Position numbers and translations under genes: made by a program. Positions 56,414 to 64,000 of a stretch of DNA of 64,000 bases are shown piece by piece. Source of the stretch: Prevotellaceae bacterium UBA4332 (lineage in GTDB: Bacteria; Bacteroidota; Bacteroidia; Bacteroidales; Bacteroidaceae); assembly GCA_002394365.1 (NCBI GenBank), contig DGTQ01000017.1:4842-68841 (forward strand), written 5' to 3'. Within the stretch, counting starts at the first letter, position 1. Every line of letters begins with the position of its first letter. The notes beneath the pieces were generated by a model. It made no database searches. It worked only from the letters and a program-made list of their open reading frames with translations, and had not been told where the DNA came from.

Positions 56414-56929
56414 ATGGCAATAATAAAAAAGATTTACGGAAAGACCCCAAAATGGGGCAAAGACTGTTACTTCAGCGAGACAGCCGCAATAGTTGGCGAA
56501 GTAACGATGGGCGATGAGTGTTCTGTATGGTTCAGCGCCGTAGTGAGAGGCGATGTAGCTCCTATCACTATGGGCAATCGCTGCAATGTGCAAGACGGAG
56601 CTTGCGTACATGTGACCAACACGACAGGTCCTACCCTGATGGAGGACGACGTGACGATAGGCCACAACGCAACCGTTCATGCCTGCACCCTGAAAAAAGG
56701 TTGTCTGATAGGCATGGGAGCCACAGTTCTCGACAATGCCATCATAGGCGAGGGAGCCATCATAGCTGCTGGAGCATTAGTGCTTGGTGGAACAAAAGTT
56801 GGCGACCATGAGATATGGGGCGGAGTGCCTGCAAAATTTATCAAGAAAACAGCGCCAAACCAGGCAGAGAGCTATGCTGCCCACTATGCGCAGTATGCTA
56901 AAGACTACCTTAACGAGGAAAAGGAATAA
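56414..56929 (+). CDS. Gamma-carbonic anhydrase family protein (left-handed beta-helix)
   Basis: 171 residues. Hexapeptide-repeat protein: AAIVGEVTMGDECSVWFSAV, VRGDVAPITMGNRCNVQDGA, CVHVT with metal-ligand His, IGHNATVHACTLKKGCLIGM, GAIIAAGALVLGGTKV, and a C-terminal helix (YAAHYAQYAKDYL). Three histidines (in VHVT, GHNA and VHAC) match the zinc-site pattern of the family. It forms trimers. The actual activity in Bacteroidetes members is untested. A small inverted repeat (CTAGGAG/CTCCTAG) lies in the gap before it. CotH-like gene downstream after 107 bp. Confidence 0.9.
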   Translation: MAIIKKIYGKTPKWGKDCYFSETAAIVGEVTMGDECSVWFSAVVRGDVAPITMGNRCNVQDGACVHVTNTTGPTLMEDDVTIGHNATVHACTLKKGCLIGMGATVLDNAIIGEGAIIAAGALVLGGTKVGDHEIWGGVPAKFIKKTAPNQAESYAAHYAQYAKDYLNEEKE

Positions 56930-57036
56930 CGGCAAGTTACCATGCTTCTGCCTGTCTATCCTATGCTTTGCCGTATCCTTGCTTAGCGCCTTTATTTACA
57001 TTCACATAAACCACAACCTCAAAGAATACAAACAAT

Positions 57037-58458
57037 ATGAACAAGACATTGCTGCATCTTACATACATCATCACATTGCTGTGCTATAGCACTCTGCTCC
57101 ATGCTCAAGCGTCTGAATACTCAGCCAAACTGCCTGTCATACATATCAATGGCGACTTTGGCTATGAATACCAGACAGGAACTTTCAGCATAGAATATAC
57201 TGACGGCACTAAAGAAAATAACCTCAGCGCAAGCATAAAATGGAGGGGTGGCACCACAAACACTGACGACAAACATAAAAGGAACTACACGATAAAGTTT
57301 ACGGAAGACCACGGCTTTATGGGCATGAGGTCTGACAACAAGTGGATTCTGGATGCAGGACAAGCAGACGTTTTCAGGCTACGCAACAGAATAGCAACCG
57401 AACTCTGGGGCGATTTTGCGGCAAAGCCATACTATTCTGCATCTGAGCCCAAGGCTAAGTCGTATGTCAGCGGCAATGTGGTTGAGGTCTATGTAAATGA
57501 TGAATACATGGGTGTGTATTGCCTTACCGAATGTCTGGACAGAAAGCAGATGAAACTGAAGAAATTCAGCGCAGGCAATACCATACACGGCGTGTTATGG
57601 AAGTCTTCTGGGTACGGATGCTCCACAATGACCTATGCACCAGCCAGCTATGACAATACACAGCCCACGATGGATGTCTTTGAGGCAAAATACCCAGAAT
57701 TGGATGACCTTCCCGAAACCGACTACAGCGTATTGTGGAACGCAATAAATTTCGTTGCCAACAGCAGTAACAGCGATTTCAGTAATCATGTAGAGGAATA
57801 TTTTGACGTTCCTGTGCTGGCAGACTACTACATATTCGTTCAGGTGCTCAACGCGCTCGACAATTGCGGCAAAAACATGTACTGGGCAGTGTATGACAAA
57901 ATGGCTGACAAGAAAATAACACCTGCCATCTGGGACTTGGACCAAACGGTTGGCTCACACTCGCTTGCGCAATACAACCCCAACTTCACTTCGCCAGAAT
58001 ACAAAACCGGAAACATCATAGAAGTGATTGGAAGACTGAAGGTACTGAACGTCAACTCGTTCAACCAGAAAGTTAATGACAGATATGCTGAACTGCGTAA
58101 AACACACCTGTCACCAGAAAGTCTAATAGCACGCTATGACCATTACTATAATTTACTGAAGGAAACGGGTGCAGCAGAAAGAGAAACGGAACGATGGAGC
58201 GGGGATTCTGACATTAACGGACTCGAAATTAACTTCGATGACGAAATAACATACATACGCAACTGGATTACTGAAAGAATAAAATACCTCGACGAAAAAG
58301 TCTTCAACTACAAAGAACCCACTGCCATCAGCAACATCACAGATACAACCGAGACAAGAGATTCACGCAGCGTTTATGACATTACCGGAAAGTGCCCCAC
58401 CCCAAGGAGTAACGATATATTGATACATAACGGTATGAAGACTATCCGCATCAGGTGA
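57037..58458 (+). CDS. Secreted CotH-like kinase family protein
   Basis: 473 residues. Signal peptide ~1-24 (STLLHAQA). Then LPVIHINGDFGY, SIKWRGGTTN...KRNYTIKF (the RG.S...K..Y..K pattern of CotH), NDEYMGVYCLTECLDRKQM, ADYYIFVQVLNALDNCGKNMYW, and PAIWDLDQTVG with the likely catalytic Asp. CotH proteins are atypical protein kinases first described in Bacillus spore coats; in Bacteroidetes they are secreted and of unknown target. The C-terminus VYDITGKCP...ILIHNGMKTIRIR is the common Bacteroidales secreted-protein tail. The gene ends 11 bp from the convergent priA end. Confidence 0.87.
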   Translation: MNKTLLHLTYIITLLCYSTLLHAQASEYSAKLPVIHINGDFGYEYQTGTFSIEYTDGTKENNLSASIKWRGGTTNTDDKHKRNYTIKFTEDHGFMGMRSDNKWILDAGQADVFRLRNRIATELWGDFAAKPYYSASEPKAKSYVSGNVVEVYVNDEYMGVYCLTECLDRKQMKLKKFSAGNTIHGVLWKSSGYGCSTMTYAPASYDNTQPTMDVFEAKYPELDDLPETDYSVLWNAINFVANSSNSDFSNHVEEYFDVPVLADYYIFVQVLNALDNCGKNMYWAVYDKMADKKITPAIWDLDQTVGSHSLAQYNPNFTSPEYKTGNIIEVIGRLKVLNVNSFNQKVNDRYAELRKTHLSPESLIARYDHYYNLLKETGAAERETERWSGDSDINGLEINFDDEITYIRNWITERIKYLDEKVFNYKEPTAISNITDTTETRDSRSVYDITGKCPTPRSNDILIHNGMKTIRIR

Positions 58459-58468
58459 GAGGGTCTCT

Positions 58469-60856
58469 TTATTCTGGGTCAACATCATAATAGATGAGGA
58501 GGGACTTATAGCGAGGGTCCTGCATAAGCGCTGATACTGACTGACGGATATGGGTGCGAGTGCTGGCAATGCTGAGGGTGGTCTCGAGTTTGAGGACTAT
58601 CTTTCGTATATAGAGTGTCTTGACTCGGGCTATGGCAGGTTTGTCTGGCCCCAGGACACGCTCGGCAAAGGACTGGCGCAGACGGCTGCCGAGTTCGATA
58701 GCCGCTGTGTTGACAATATTCTCGTCCTTGTGCTTGAGGTAAATATAGATAAGGCGAGTGAACGGTGGATAGCGAAAGGCTTTGCGCTCCCTCATAAGCG
58801 ACTGAAAGAAAGCCTTATAGTCTCCTGAGACGATATGACGTATAACTGGCAGTTCTGGTCTGTTGGTCTGGAGAAACACCTGCCCTCTCCTACCCTTTCT
58901 GCCTGCTCTGCCTGCTACCTGAGTCATCATGGAGAAGGCTCGCTCATGGGCTCGGAAATCGGGTTGGTTGAGCATAGTATCGGCAGAGAGTATTCCTACA
59001 ACAGAGACATTGTCGAAGTCCAAGCCCTTGGTAACCATCTGCGTGCCTATGAGCAGATTTGTCTTGCCTGCCGAGAACTCGGCTATTATGCGTTCGTAGG
59101 CATTGCGAGTGCGAGTGGTGTCGAGATCCATACGAGCTATGCGAGCCTCTGGAAAGGTAAGGCGGAAATAGTCCTCCACCTTCTCTGTACCTGCACCACG
59201 GTCTCGAAGGTCGGTATTGCCACAATCAGGACAGGAGGCGGGCATCTTCATGGTGTAGCCACAATAATGGCAGGAGAGGCTGTCGGTGGTCTTGTGGTAG
59301 GTAAGGGAAACATCACAATGGGGACACTGCGGACTCCAGCCACACTGGCGACACTCCACCACAGGGGAGAAGCCTCGACGGTTCTGGAATATTATGGCTT
59401 GCTCACCATTGGAGAGGGCTTTGCGTACGGCATCGGCAAGGTCTGGGGAGAGCAAGCCCGTCATTATCCTGCGATGACGCAAGTCCTTGGTGTCAACCAC
59501 GTGGATATAAGGCATTTGCAGATCGCGATACCTCTGCGTCAGTTCCACCAGCTGGTACTTTCCCTGGGTGGCATTATAATAGCTCTCGGCAGAGGGGGTA
59601 GCTGTGCCCAGCACCACACGAGCCTTAGCCCACGAAGCCATCATAAGTGCCACAGAACGTGCATGATAGCGAGGAGCAGGGTCTTGCTGTTTGAAGGATG
59701 TTTCGTGTTCTTCGTCTATGATGACGAGCCCAAGATTCTGATAAGGCAGAAAGACGGCTGAGCGAGCACCCAGAATAACGTCATAGGGTTCGTCGGAGAG
59801 TTGTTTCTGCCATATCTCCACCCTCTCGGCATCAGAATATTTGGAGTGATAGATGCCTAATCGGTTGCCAAAGACGTGTTGCAACCTCTGCGTCATCTGT
59901 ACTGTCAGGGCTATCTCGGGCAGGAGATACATTACCTGCTCTCCCCTCTCTATCGCTTCTTGTATAAGGTGGATATACACCTCTGTCTTGCCTGAGGAAG
60001 TGACACCAAACAAAAGCCCCACCCCAGCCTTCCCCTTCAGTGAGGGAGATGAGCCTTGTTCTCCCCCTTCTTGCCTTGCAAGCGTAGCTCCGCGTCCGGT
60101 TAAGGGGGAGTTAGAGGGGGTTGGAGGTTTGAGTTCCTCAAATGCTTGTTGTTGAGAAGGAGAGAGGGGGTTGATGCGTTCTGGATGATAATCGCCACCA
60201 GAGTTAAGTCGCCCCACCTCCTTATCATAGAGGGAGAGGATGCCCTTATCGACGAGGGACTTGACATGAGAGGTGGAGGCATGACACTCGTTTATGAGTT
60301 CTTCGCGAGTAACCTCTTTAACCCATTGAAAATTGAAAGTTGAAGATTGAAATTTATCATCAACTTCGGAGTTTAGCAAGTCTATTTCTGACAGCTGCAG
60401 ATAAGTGGTGAATACCTCGAGTTGCTTGGGAGAACGCTTGAGGATATTCAGGGCATTATGTATGGATTGCTCGTTAAGGTAGTTAGAGCCAAGACGGACG
60501 TAGGTTTCTGTTCGAGGTCGGTAGTTCTCTTCATTCTTTATGCCTGAAGGCAGAGCTGCAACCATGATGTCGCCAAGGGGACACATGTAATACTGACTTA
60601 TCCACTCCCACAGGCGATATTGCTCAGGAAGGAGGACAGGCTGGGTGTCGAGCACACTGACGATGTCTTTCACCTTTATGTTTTCAGCAGGGGGATTACT
60701 GTGTACCTTTACTATGAGGACTGTATGCGTCTTGGTAATGCCGAAAGGAACTTTTGCCCTCACAAAAGGACGCACCTTGTCTGCCAACTCCGCAGGTACA
60801 GAGTAGGTAAACAAGCCATCGAGAGGCAAAGGGAGTATGACGTCGGCAAAGAGCAA
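58469..60856 (-). CDS. priA: Primosomal replication restart helicase PriA
   Basis: 795 residues. N-terminal DNA-binding part (FADVILPLPLDGLFTYSVP), Walker A GVTSSGKT at 284-291, DEEHETSFKQQDPAPRYH (DEAH-type box), the zinc-binding cysteines CRQCGWSPQCPHC and CHYCGY...CPDCG, and helicase motifs GTQMVTKGLDFDNV and QVAGRAGR. It reloads the replisome at stalled forks. Oddities: the only in-frame start is TTG at 60856, next to a dispersed repeat; residues ~243-280 (PPTPSNSPLTGRG...SLKGKAGVG), just before the Walker motif, are encoded by a C/G-rich palindromic repeat; ~167-177 (DKFQSSTFNFQ) by an 'attgaaaattgaaa' repeat. Upstream is the subtilase gene (18-bp gap). Confidence 0.93.
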   Translation of the reverse strand: MLFADVILPLPLDGLFTYSVPAELADKVRPFVRAKVPFGITKTHTVLIVKVHSNPPAENIKVKDIVSVLDTQPVLLPEQYRLWEWISQYYMCPLGDIMVAALPSGIKNEENYRPRTETYVRLGSNYLNEQSIHNALNILKRSPKQLEVFTTYLQLSEIDLLNSEVDDKFQSSTFNFQWVKEVTREELINECHASTSHVKSLVDKGILSLYDKEVGRLNSGGDYHPERINPLSPSQQQAFEELKPPTPSNSPLTGRGATLARQEGGEQGSSPSLKGKAGVGLLFGVTSSGKTEVYIHLIQEAIERGEQVMYLLPEIALTVQMTQRLQHVFGNRLGIYHSKYSDAERVEIWQKQLSDEPYDVILGARSAVFLPYQNLGLVIIDEEHETSFKQQDPAPRYHARSVALMMASWAKARVVLGTATPSAESYYNATQGKYQLVELTQRYRDLQMPYIHVVDTKDLRHRRIMTGLLSPDLADAVRKALSNGEQAIIFQNRRGFSPVVECRQCGWSPQCPHCDVSLTYHKTTDSLSCHYCGYTMKMPASCPDCGNTDLRDRGAGTEKVEDYFRLTFPEARIARMDLDTTRTRNAYERIIAEFSAGKTNLLIGTQMVTKGLDFDNVSVVGILSADTMLNQPDFRAHERAFSMMTQVAGRAGRKGRRGQVFLQTNRPELPVIRHIVSGDYKAFFQSLMRERKAFRYPPFTRLIYIYLKHKDENIVNTAAIELGSRLRQSFAERVLGPDKPAIARVKTLYIRKIVLKLETTLSIASTRTHIRQSVSALMQDPRYKSLLIYYDVDPE

Positions 60857-60874
60857 GTTTTTTTTAGTTACAAG

Positions 60875-62902
60875 TTACCAGTTACAGGTTATTTTCTTTC
60901 CATTTTCTATGTAAATTTTTCCTCGTACAGGAGTACCCACCTTTTGACCAAGCAGGTTAAACAAACCTGTCTCTCCCCCTGCTCCGTGTAACGCCTGAGC
61001 TTGCGAAGAAGGGGGGAGCCTGAGGGGGGCTATCCCTGTAAAATTCTCGAGCACATACTGTAGTCCAGCCTCTGCATCTATCAGTCCATACCCATAATAG
61101 TTGTTGGGATATTCGAGGGAGGAATCTGGATGAGAAGAGGTGGCGGCTATAGTCTCGAGAACCTGCTCGTGGGTGAGAGTAGGACAAGCCTGCAACCATA
61201 GTGCCACGATGCCTGCCACTACTGGGGTGGACATAGATGTGCCTCCCATAGTCGTCCAACCGTATGAGCCATAGTAAGCCTTACTCTTAGCAGACATGAT
61301 AGAACTGCCTGGTGCCATAACGTCTGGTTTTATCAAGCCGTCAACCGTTGGTCCTACCCCACTCCATGAAGCTCTCTGGGTGTAGCTCTTGGTGACGCCT
61401 CCCACACAAATAACGGAAGGAAGAGCCCCTGGCACAAGTATGCAATGGTTAGCTTCAGCGTTGTTGAGTGTGGCATCAAGGGTATTGGTGGTGAAATAGC
61501 CTCCACGAGAGAAAGCCTCAACCTCTATATCCTCGCCGAGGAGGGTGACAGAGACAGGCAAAGTCTTGCCGACAGTCTCTGTATTACCTTTTGTCGTGAG
61601 ATAAAGTTCTGTTGCCCACTTTGTCTTGTCATAGACATAAGGATAGGCATTGAGCAGGATGACCTGAGAAGGTTCGCTTATGTCGAGCGTATCGGCAAGT
61701 ACACTGTCCTTGCAAGCCGTAATCTGGTCTGTGTGATATTCCTTTACCACTTTGTCACCAGACGACAAGTAATAGGTGATGCGCAAGGTCATCTTCTCAT
61801 CAGAACGCATAACGTAGTAAGCCCCTGTGCCAGAAGGTGACACGAAAGCACCAGCAGAGGGGGTGCCCTTGCCCTTGTTTATATAGGTCTTCTTGTCTCC
61901 CTCGTTGCCTGCCGAAGCAACAATAATCCTGCCCTGACCTTGCAGACGTTCCAACACAGCATTAAAGAGCAGGTCTTCACCCTCCATTTCCTGATTGGCT
62001 CCCTCGCTAAAACTGATGACACAAGGTTTGCCATGAGCCTCGGCATAGTCAAACATATACTTGAAACCGAAGGCATCAAGAGCTGTGTTATATTTCTTTC
62101 TGTCACTCTCTGGAACAACAGGACGACTCGTGCTGGTGTAATTGCTGACAAGGCAGATGTCGGCTTCTGGCGCCATACCTGCATAGTCGGACAAAGTGCC
62201 GTCCTCGTTTCTGCCAGAGCCAGCAGCCGTACCAGCGGTGTGGGTTCCATGACCAGACAAAGCACCATCAGCAGAATGTCCTTTGGCAAGGATATCCGAT
62301 TGGGAGGTATATTGTCTGCCTACATAAGTAGTGTCAACACCTGTAACGGGTTTGCCGCCCTGGGTTTGGTCGAGCATATCCCAATAGGACTTTATGCGAT
62401 AAGTGCTACCATCAGCAGACCAGAAAGTGGGGTGAGCAAGGTCCATGCCTATATCCATAACACCTACCACCACACCAGCGCCAGTATAACCAGGCACACC
62501 ACTATGGAGGGCATCAACATGGGTGATGGCTGATGCATCATTATTTGTTACGGAGCAAGGCCTGCCCGCCTCTATGCGCAAGACTTGTTTAAGACCTGCT
62601 ATAGCAGCTATCTTCGACAGAGGGAGGGAAACGATATGTATATCATCGAAAGAGGCAAGCACAGAACAACCATTCTGACGAAGAAGTTCGGGAGAACAGG
62701 TCTGAACAAATGCCGTCATGGCTGGGTCGGATATGGCATGACGGGATTTAGACACAAGAGGGCTCTTGGCACGCTCTTGCGCCAGAAACTCCAGATAGGA
62801 TTGTTTTACATAAGAGGACAACTTACTCGTCTGGGCGAGCAAGGACTGGTTGCAGAGCAACAAGACAAGGGTAAAACAGAGTGTATGAAGGAATTTGTTC
62901 AT
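60875..62902 (-). CDS. Secreted subtilisin-like serine protease (S8)
   Basis: 675 residues. Signal peptide ~1-23. Catalytic triad in standard motifs: Asp150 (VVGVMDIGMDLAHP), His218 (SGHGTHTAGTAAGSG), Ser556 (GGTSMSTPVVAGIVAL), with the oxyanion Asn333 in ASAGNEGD. A ~150-residue insert between Asn and Ser (SPSGTGAYYVMRS...) is a PA-like or beta domain. The C-terminal tail LFNLLGQKV...IYIENGKKI is the Bacteroidales secreted-protein ending. Two segments come from dispersed repeats: residues 627-646 (LRLPPSSQAQALHGAGGETG) and the last TCNW. Leaderless-type promoter at 62908-62915. It probably degrades extracellular protein; cotranscribed with priA, an odd pairing. Confidence 0.92.
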   Translation of the reverse strand: MNKFLHTLCFTLVLLLCNQSLLAQTSKLSSYVKQSYLEFLAQERAKSPLVSKSRHAISDPAMTAFVQTCSPELLRQNGCSVLASFDDIHIVSLPLSKIAAIAGLKQVLRIEAGRPCSVTNNDASAITHVDALHSGVPGYTGAGVVVGVMDIGMDLAHPTFWSADGSTYRIKSYWDMLDQTQGGKPVTGVDTTYVGRQYTSQSDILAKGHSADGALSGHGTHTAGTAAGSGRNEDGTLSDYAGMAPEADICLVSNYTSTSRPVVPESDRKKYNTALDAFGFKYMFDYAEAHGKPCVISFSEGANQEMEGEDLLFNAVLERLQGQGRIIVASAGNEGDKKTYINKGKGTPSAGAFVSPSGTGAYYVMRSDEKMTLRITYYLSSGDKVVKEYHTDQITACKDSVLADTLDISEPSQVILLNAYPYVYDKTKWATELYLTTKGNTETVGKTLPVSVTLLGEDIEVEAFSRGGYFTTNTLDATLNNAEANHCILVPGALPSVICVGGVTKSYTQRASWSGVGPTVDGLIKPDVMAPGSSIMSAKSKAYYGSYGWTTMGGTSMSTPVVAGIVALWLQACPTLTHEQVLETIAATSSHPDSSLEYPNNYYGYGLIDAEAGLQYVLENFTGIAPLRLPPSSQAQALHGAGGETGLFNLLGQKVGTPVRGKIYIENGKKITCNW

Positions 62903-62907
62903 TTGTG

Positions 62908-62915
62908 CAAAGGTA
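62908..62915 (-). promoter_or_regulatory. -7 promoter element abutting the subtilase start codon
   Basis: Minus strand TACCTTTG followed by CACAA and then ATG (62902). Only five bases separate element and start codon. Confidence 0.6.
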
Positions 62916-63011
62916 GTAAAAAAAATCGTGATTTACGATTTTTTTTGAGTTACAAGTTATAAGTTATAGGTTATATTAGCAGATAGTCTTGTGTGTTTCA
63001 ATATTTTTTTG

Positions 63012-63019
63012 TACTTTTG
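63012..63019 (+). promoter_or_regulatory. -7 promoter element of the sugar-modification locus
   Basis: TACTTTTG, 20 bp before ATG 63040. Confidence 0.5.
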
Positions 63020-63039
63020 TCTCACTTTATAATTACATC

Positions 63040-63453
63040 ATGACAAATCTGAACGACTGCCGTATAATAGACCTGAGAAAGATAAGCGACCCTACGAGAG
63101 GAAACCTTACTGTAGTGGAGCAACAGGAGCACATAAATTTTGAGATAAAACGTGCCTACTGGATATATGACGTACCGAGTGGCGAGAGCAGGGGCGGACA
63201 TGCCCACAAGACACTCTACCAGTTGCTGGTGCCTATGAGCGGTTCGTTCAAGGTGATGCTCGACAATGGCAGGGAGCGCAAGGAGGTATTGCTGAACCAC
63301 CCCTGGCAGGGATTGTTGCTTGTGCCAGGAATATGGCGAACATTAGAGGATTTCTCATCAGGAGCCGTTTGTATGTGTCTTGCCTCAGAGCATTATGATG
63401 AAGAAGAGTATATCAGAGACTATGACGAGTTTAAGGCGATATACGGAAAATGA
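63040..63453 (+). CDS. FdtA/QdtA-type cupin (dTDP-sugar 3,4-ketoisomerase family)
   Basis: 137 residues from ATG 63040; an upstream in-frame ATG at 62989 is rejected because the promoter lies between. WxcM-like cupin: RIIDLRKISDPTRGNLTVVE, AYWIYDVPSGESRGGHAHKT with the conserved His pair, SGSFKVMLDNG, and VPGIWRTLEDFSSGAVCMCL...HYDEEEYIRDY. Characterised relatives FdtA and QdtA isomerise dTDP-4-keto-6-deoxyglucose on the way to amino sugars of surface glycans. The next gene overlaps by 32 bases. Likely the first gene of a glycan-sugar operon continuing past the window. Confidence 0.88.
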   Translation: MTNLNDCRIIDLRKISDPTRGNLTVVEQQEHINFEIKRAYWIYDVPSGESRGGHAHKTLYQLLVPMSGSFKVMLDNGRERKEVLLNHPWQGLLLVPGIWRTLEDFSSGAVCMCLASEHYDEEEYIRDYDEFKAIYGK

Positions 63454-64000
63454 TGCTGAAGCATGGGATAAGTTTGTGGAAGATTCCAAGAACGGGACCT
63501 TCCTCTTTTTGCGTGGCTACATGGACTACCACAAAGACCGTTTTGCTGACCACTCGCTGATGTTCTATGACGATAAGCAGAGGCTCATCGCCCTGCTTCC
63601 AGCCAACGAGAAAGACAAGACGCTGTATAGCCATCAGGGACTGACATACGGTGGCTTTATCCTTTCAACGAAAACAAGGGTGGCAGAGGTCTTGGAACTG
63701 TTTGACAAGACAAGGGAATACTTGAAGGAAGAAGGCTTTGAGACATGGTACTACAAGCAGATACCTACGTGCTACCATCGCTGTCCTGCAGAGGAAGACG
63801 AATATGCCTTGTGGCTCAAAGGGGCTGAATTGGAAAGCTGTCTTGTTTCTACCACCATACCCCTGAATGGTTGCGCCCTCTACCCTGAAACCGAGCGACG
63901 CAGAAAGCGAGGCAAGAGCAAGGCTGAAGAGGCTGGATATGTGATTAAGGGGGGAGTAGAAAAGGGAGTAATAGGGGGAGTAGAAAAGGGAGTAGAAAAG
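63422..64000 (+). CDS. GNAT/FemAB-like acyltransferase-type protein, 3' end outside window
   Basis: 193 codons visible from ATG 63422 (MTSLRRYTENDAEAWDKFVE), overlapping the cupin gene by 32 bases. Features are NGTFLFLRGYMDYHKDRFADHS, LPANEKDKTLYSHQGLTYGG, and YYKQIPTCYHRCPAEEDEYAL, as in Bacteroidetes proteins labelled GNAT or FemAB-like that sit beside FdtA-type cupins and sugar aminotransferases. It probably acylates a nucleotide-linked amino sugar; this is inferred from context. The last ~17 codons before the edge are a 12-bp repeat (GGAGTAGAAAAG, read GVEK), an unusual in-frame array. Whether the frame stays open beyond 64000 is unknown. Confidence 0.7.
   Translation, partial: MTSLRRYTENDAEAWDKFVEDSKNGTFLFLRGYMDYHKDRFADHSLMFYDDKQRLIALLPANEKDKTLYSHQGLTYGGFILSTKTRVAEVLELFDKTREYLKEEGFETWYYKQIPTCYHRCPAEEDEYALWLKGAELESCLVSTTIPLNGCALYPETERRRKRGKSKAEEAGYVIKGGVEKGVIGGVEKGVEK
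63942..64000 (+). repeat. 12-bp in-frame tandem repeat (GGAGTAGAAAAG)
   Basis: Four visible units, one variant (GGAGTAATAGGG), reading GVEK/GVIG, continuing to the edge of the window. Confidence 0.85.

Noticed and set aside
56930..57089. Small hydrophobic peptide before the CotH gene (LSILCFAVSLLSAFIYIHI)
   Set aside because: No start codon in the short gap; the frame begins inside the upstream gene in another phase and overlaps the CotH signal peptide.

Overview
The window looks like a chromosome segment of a Prevotella/Segatella-type member of the Bacteroidales. The evidence is the Bacteroidetes promoter signature (-33 TTTG and -7 TAnnTTTG, found ahead of most transcription units), type III glutamine synthetase, a GSCFA-domain protein, PCMD/outer-membrane-barrel lipoprotein genes, a PurF paralog with MGGFFG in place of the catalytic cysteine, and the C-terminal 'Y(N)LxGQ...IxNGxK' tails of the secreted proteins. 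No rRNA, tRNA, CRISPR array or transposase was seen.

Layout. 0.2-17.5 kb (all minus strand): a cut-off lipoprotein, a seven-helix membrane AraC-type regulator, and four large secreted PL1-type pectate lyases, one with two catalytic domains and two that are recent duplicates, plus an overlooked 50-residue acidic peptide. 17.5-18.6 kb: leader and repeat island. 18.6-30.9 kb: core metabolism (metY, glnN, a nucleoside kinase, pyrH, birA, GSCFA protein, a PCMD lipoprotein with a beta-barrel, FabK-type enoyl-ACP reductase, lptB). 30.9-32.6 kb: noncoding island with a possible small RNA and dispersed hairpin elements. 32.6-52.4 kb: two tandem giant secreted proteins (2808 and 3740 residues) built from Y/F-G-G-G-N repeats. 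52.4-53.2 kb: second repeat island. 53.2-64 kb: PurF paralog, fabI, phosphopantetheinyl transferase, gamma-carbonic anhydrase, CotH-like kinase, priA, subtilase, and the start of a sugar-modification locus (FdtA-type cupin and an acetyltransferase-like gene).

How it fits together. The lyases form a calcium-dependent extracellular pectin-cutting set, probably controlled by the neighbouring membrane regulator; no SusC/SusD pair is in view. The two giant proteins are the best candidate for an undescribed system: predicted long surface fibres or adhesins, about 20 kb of DNA, flanked by direct copies of a roughly 146-bp repeat. A second theme is the dense population of short dispersed repeats. These lie between genes and also supply in-frame codons inside priA, the subtilase and the GSCFA gene, parts of two signal peptides, and the last residues of two proteins.
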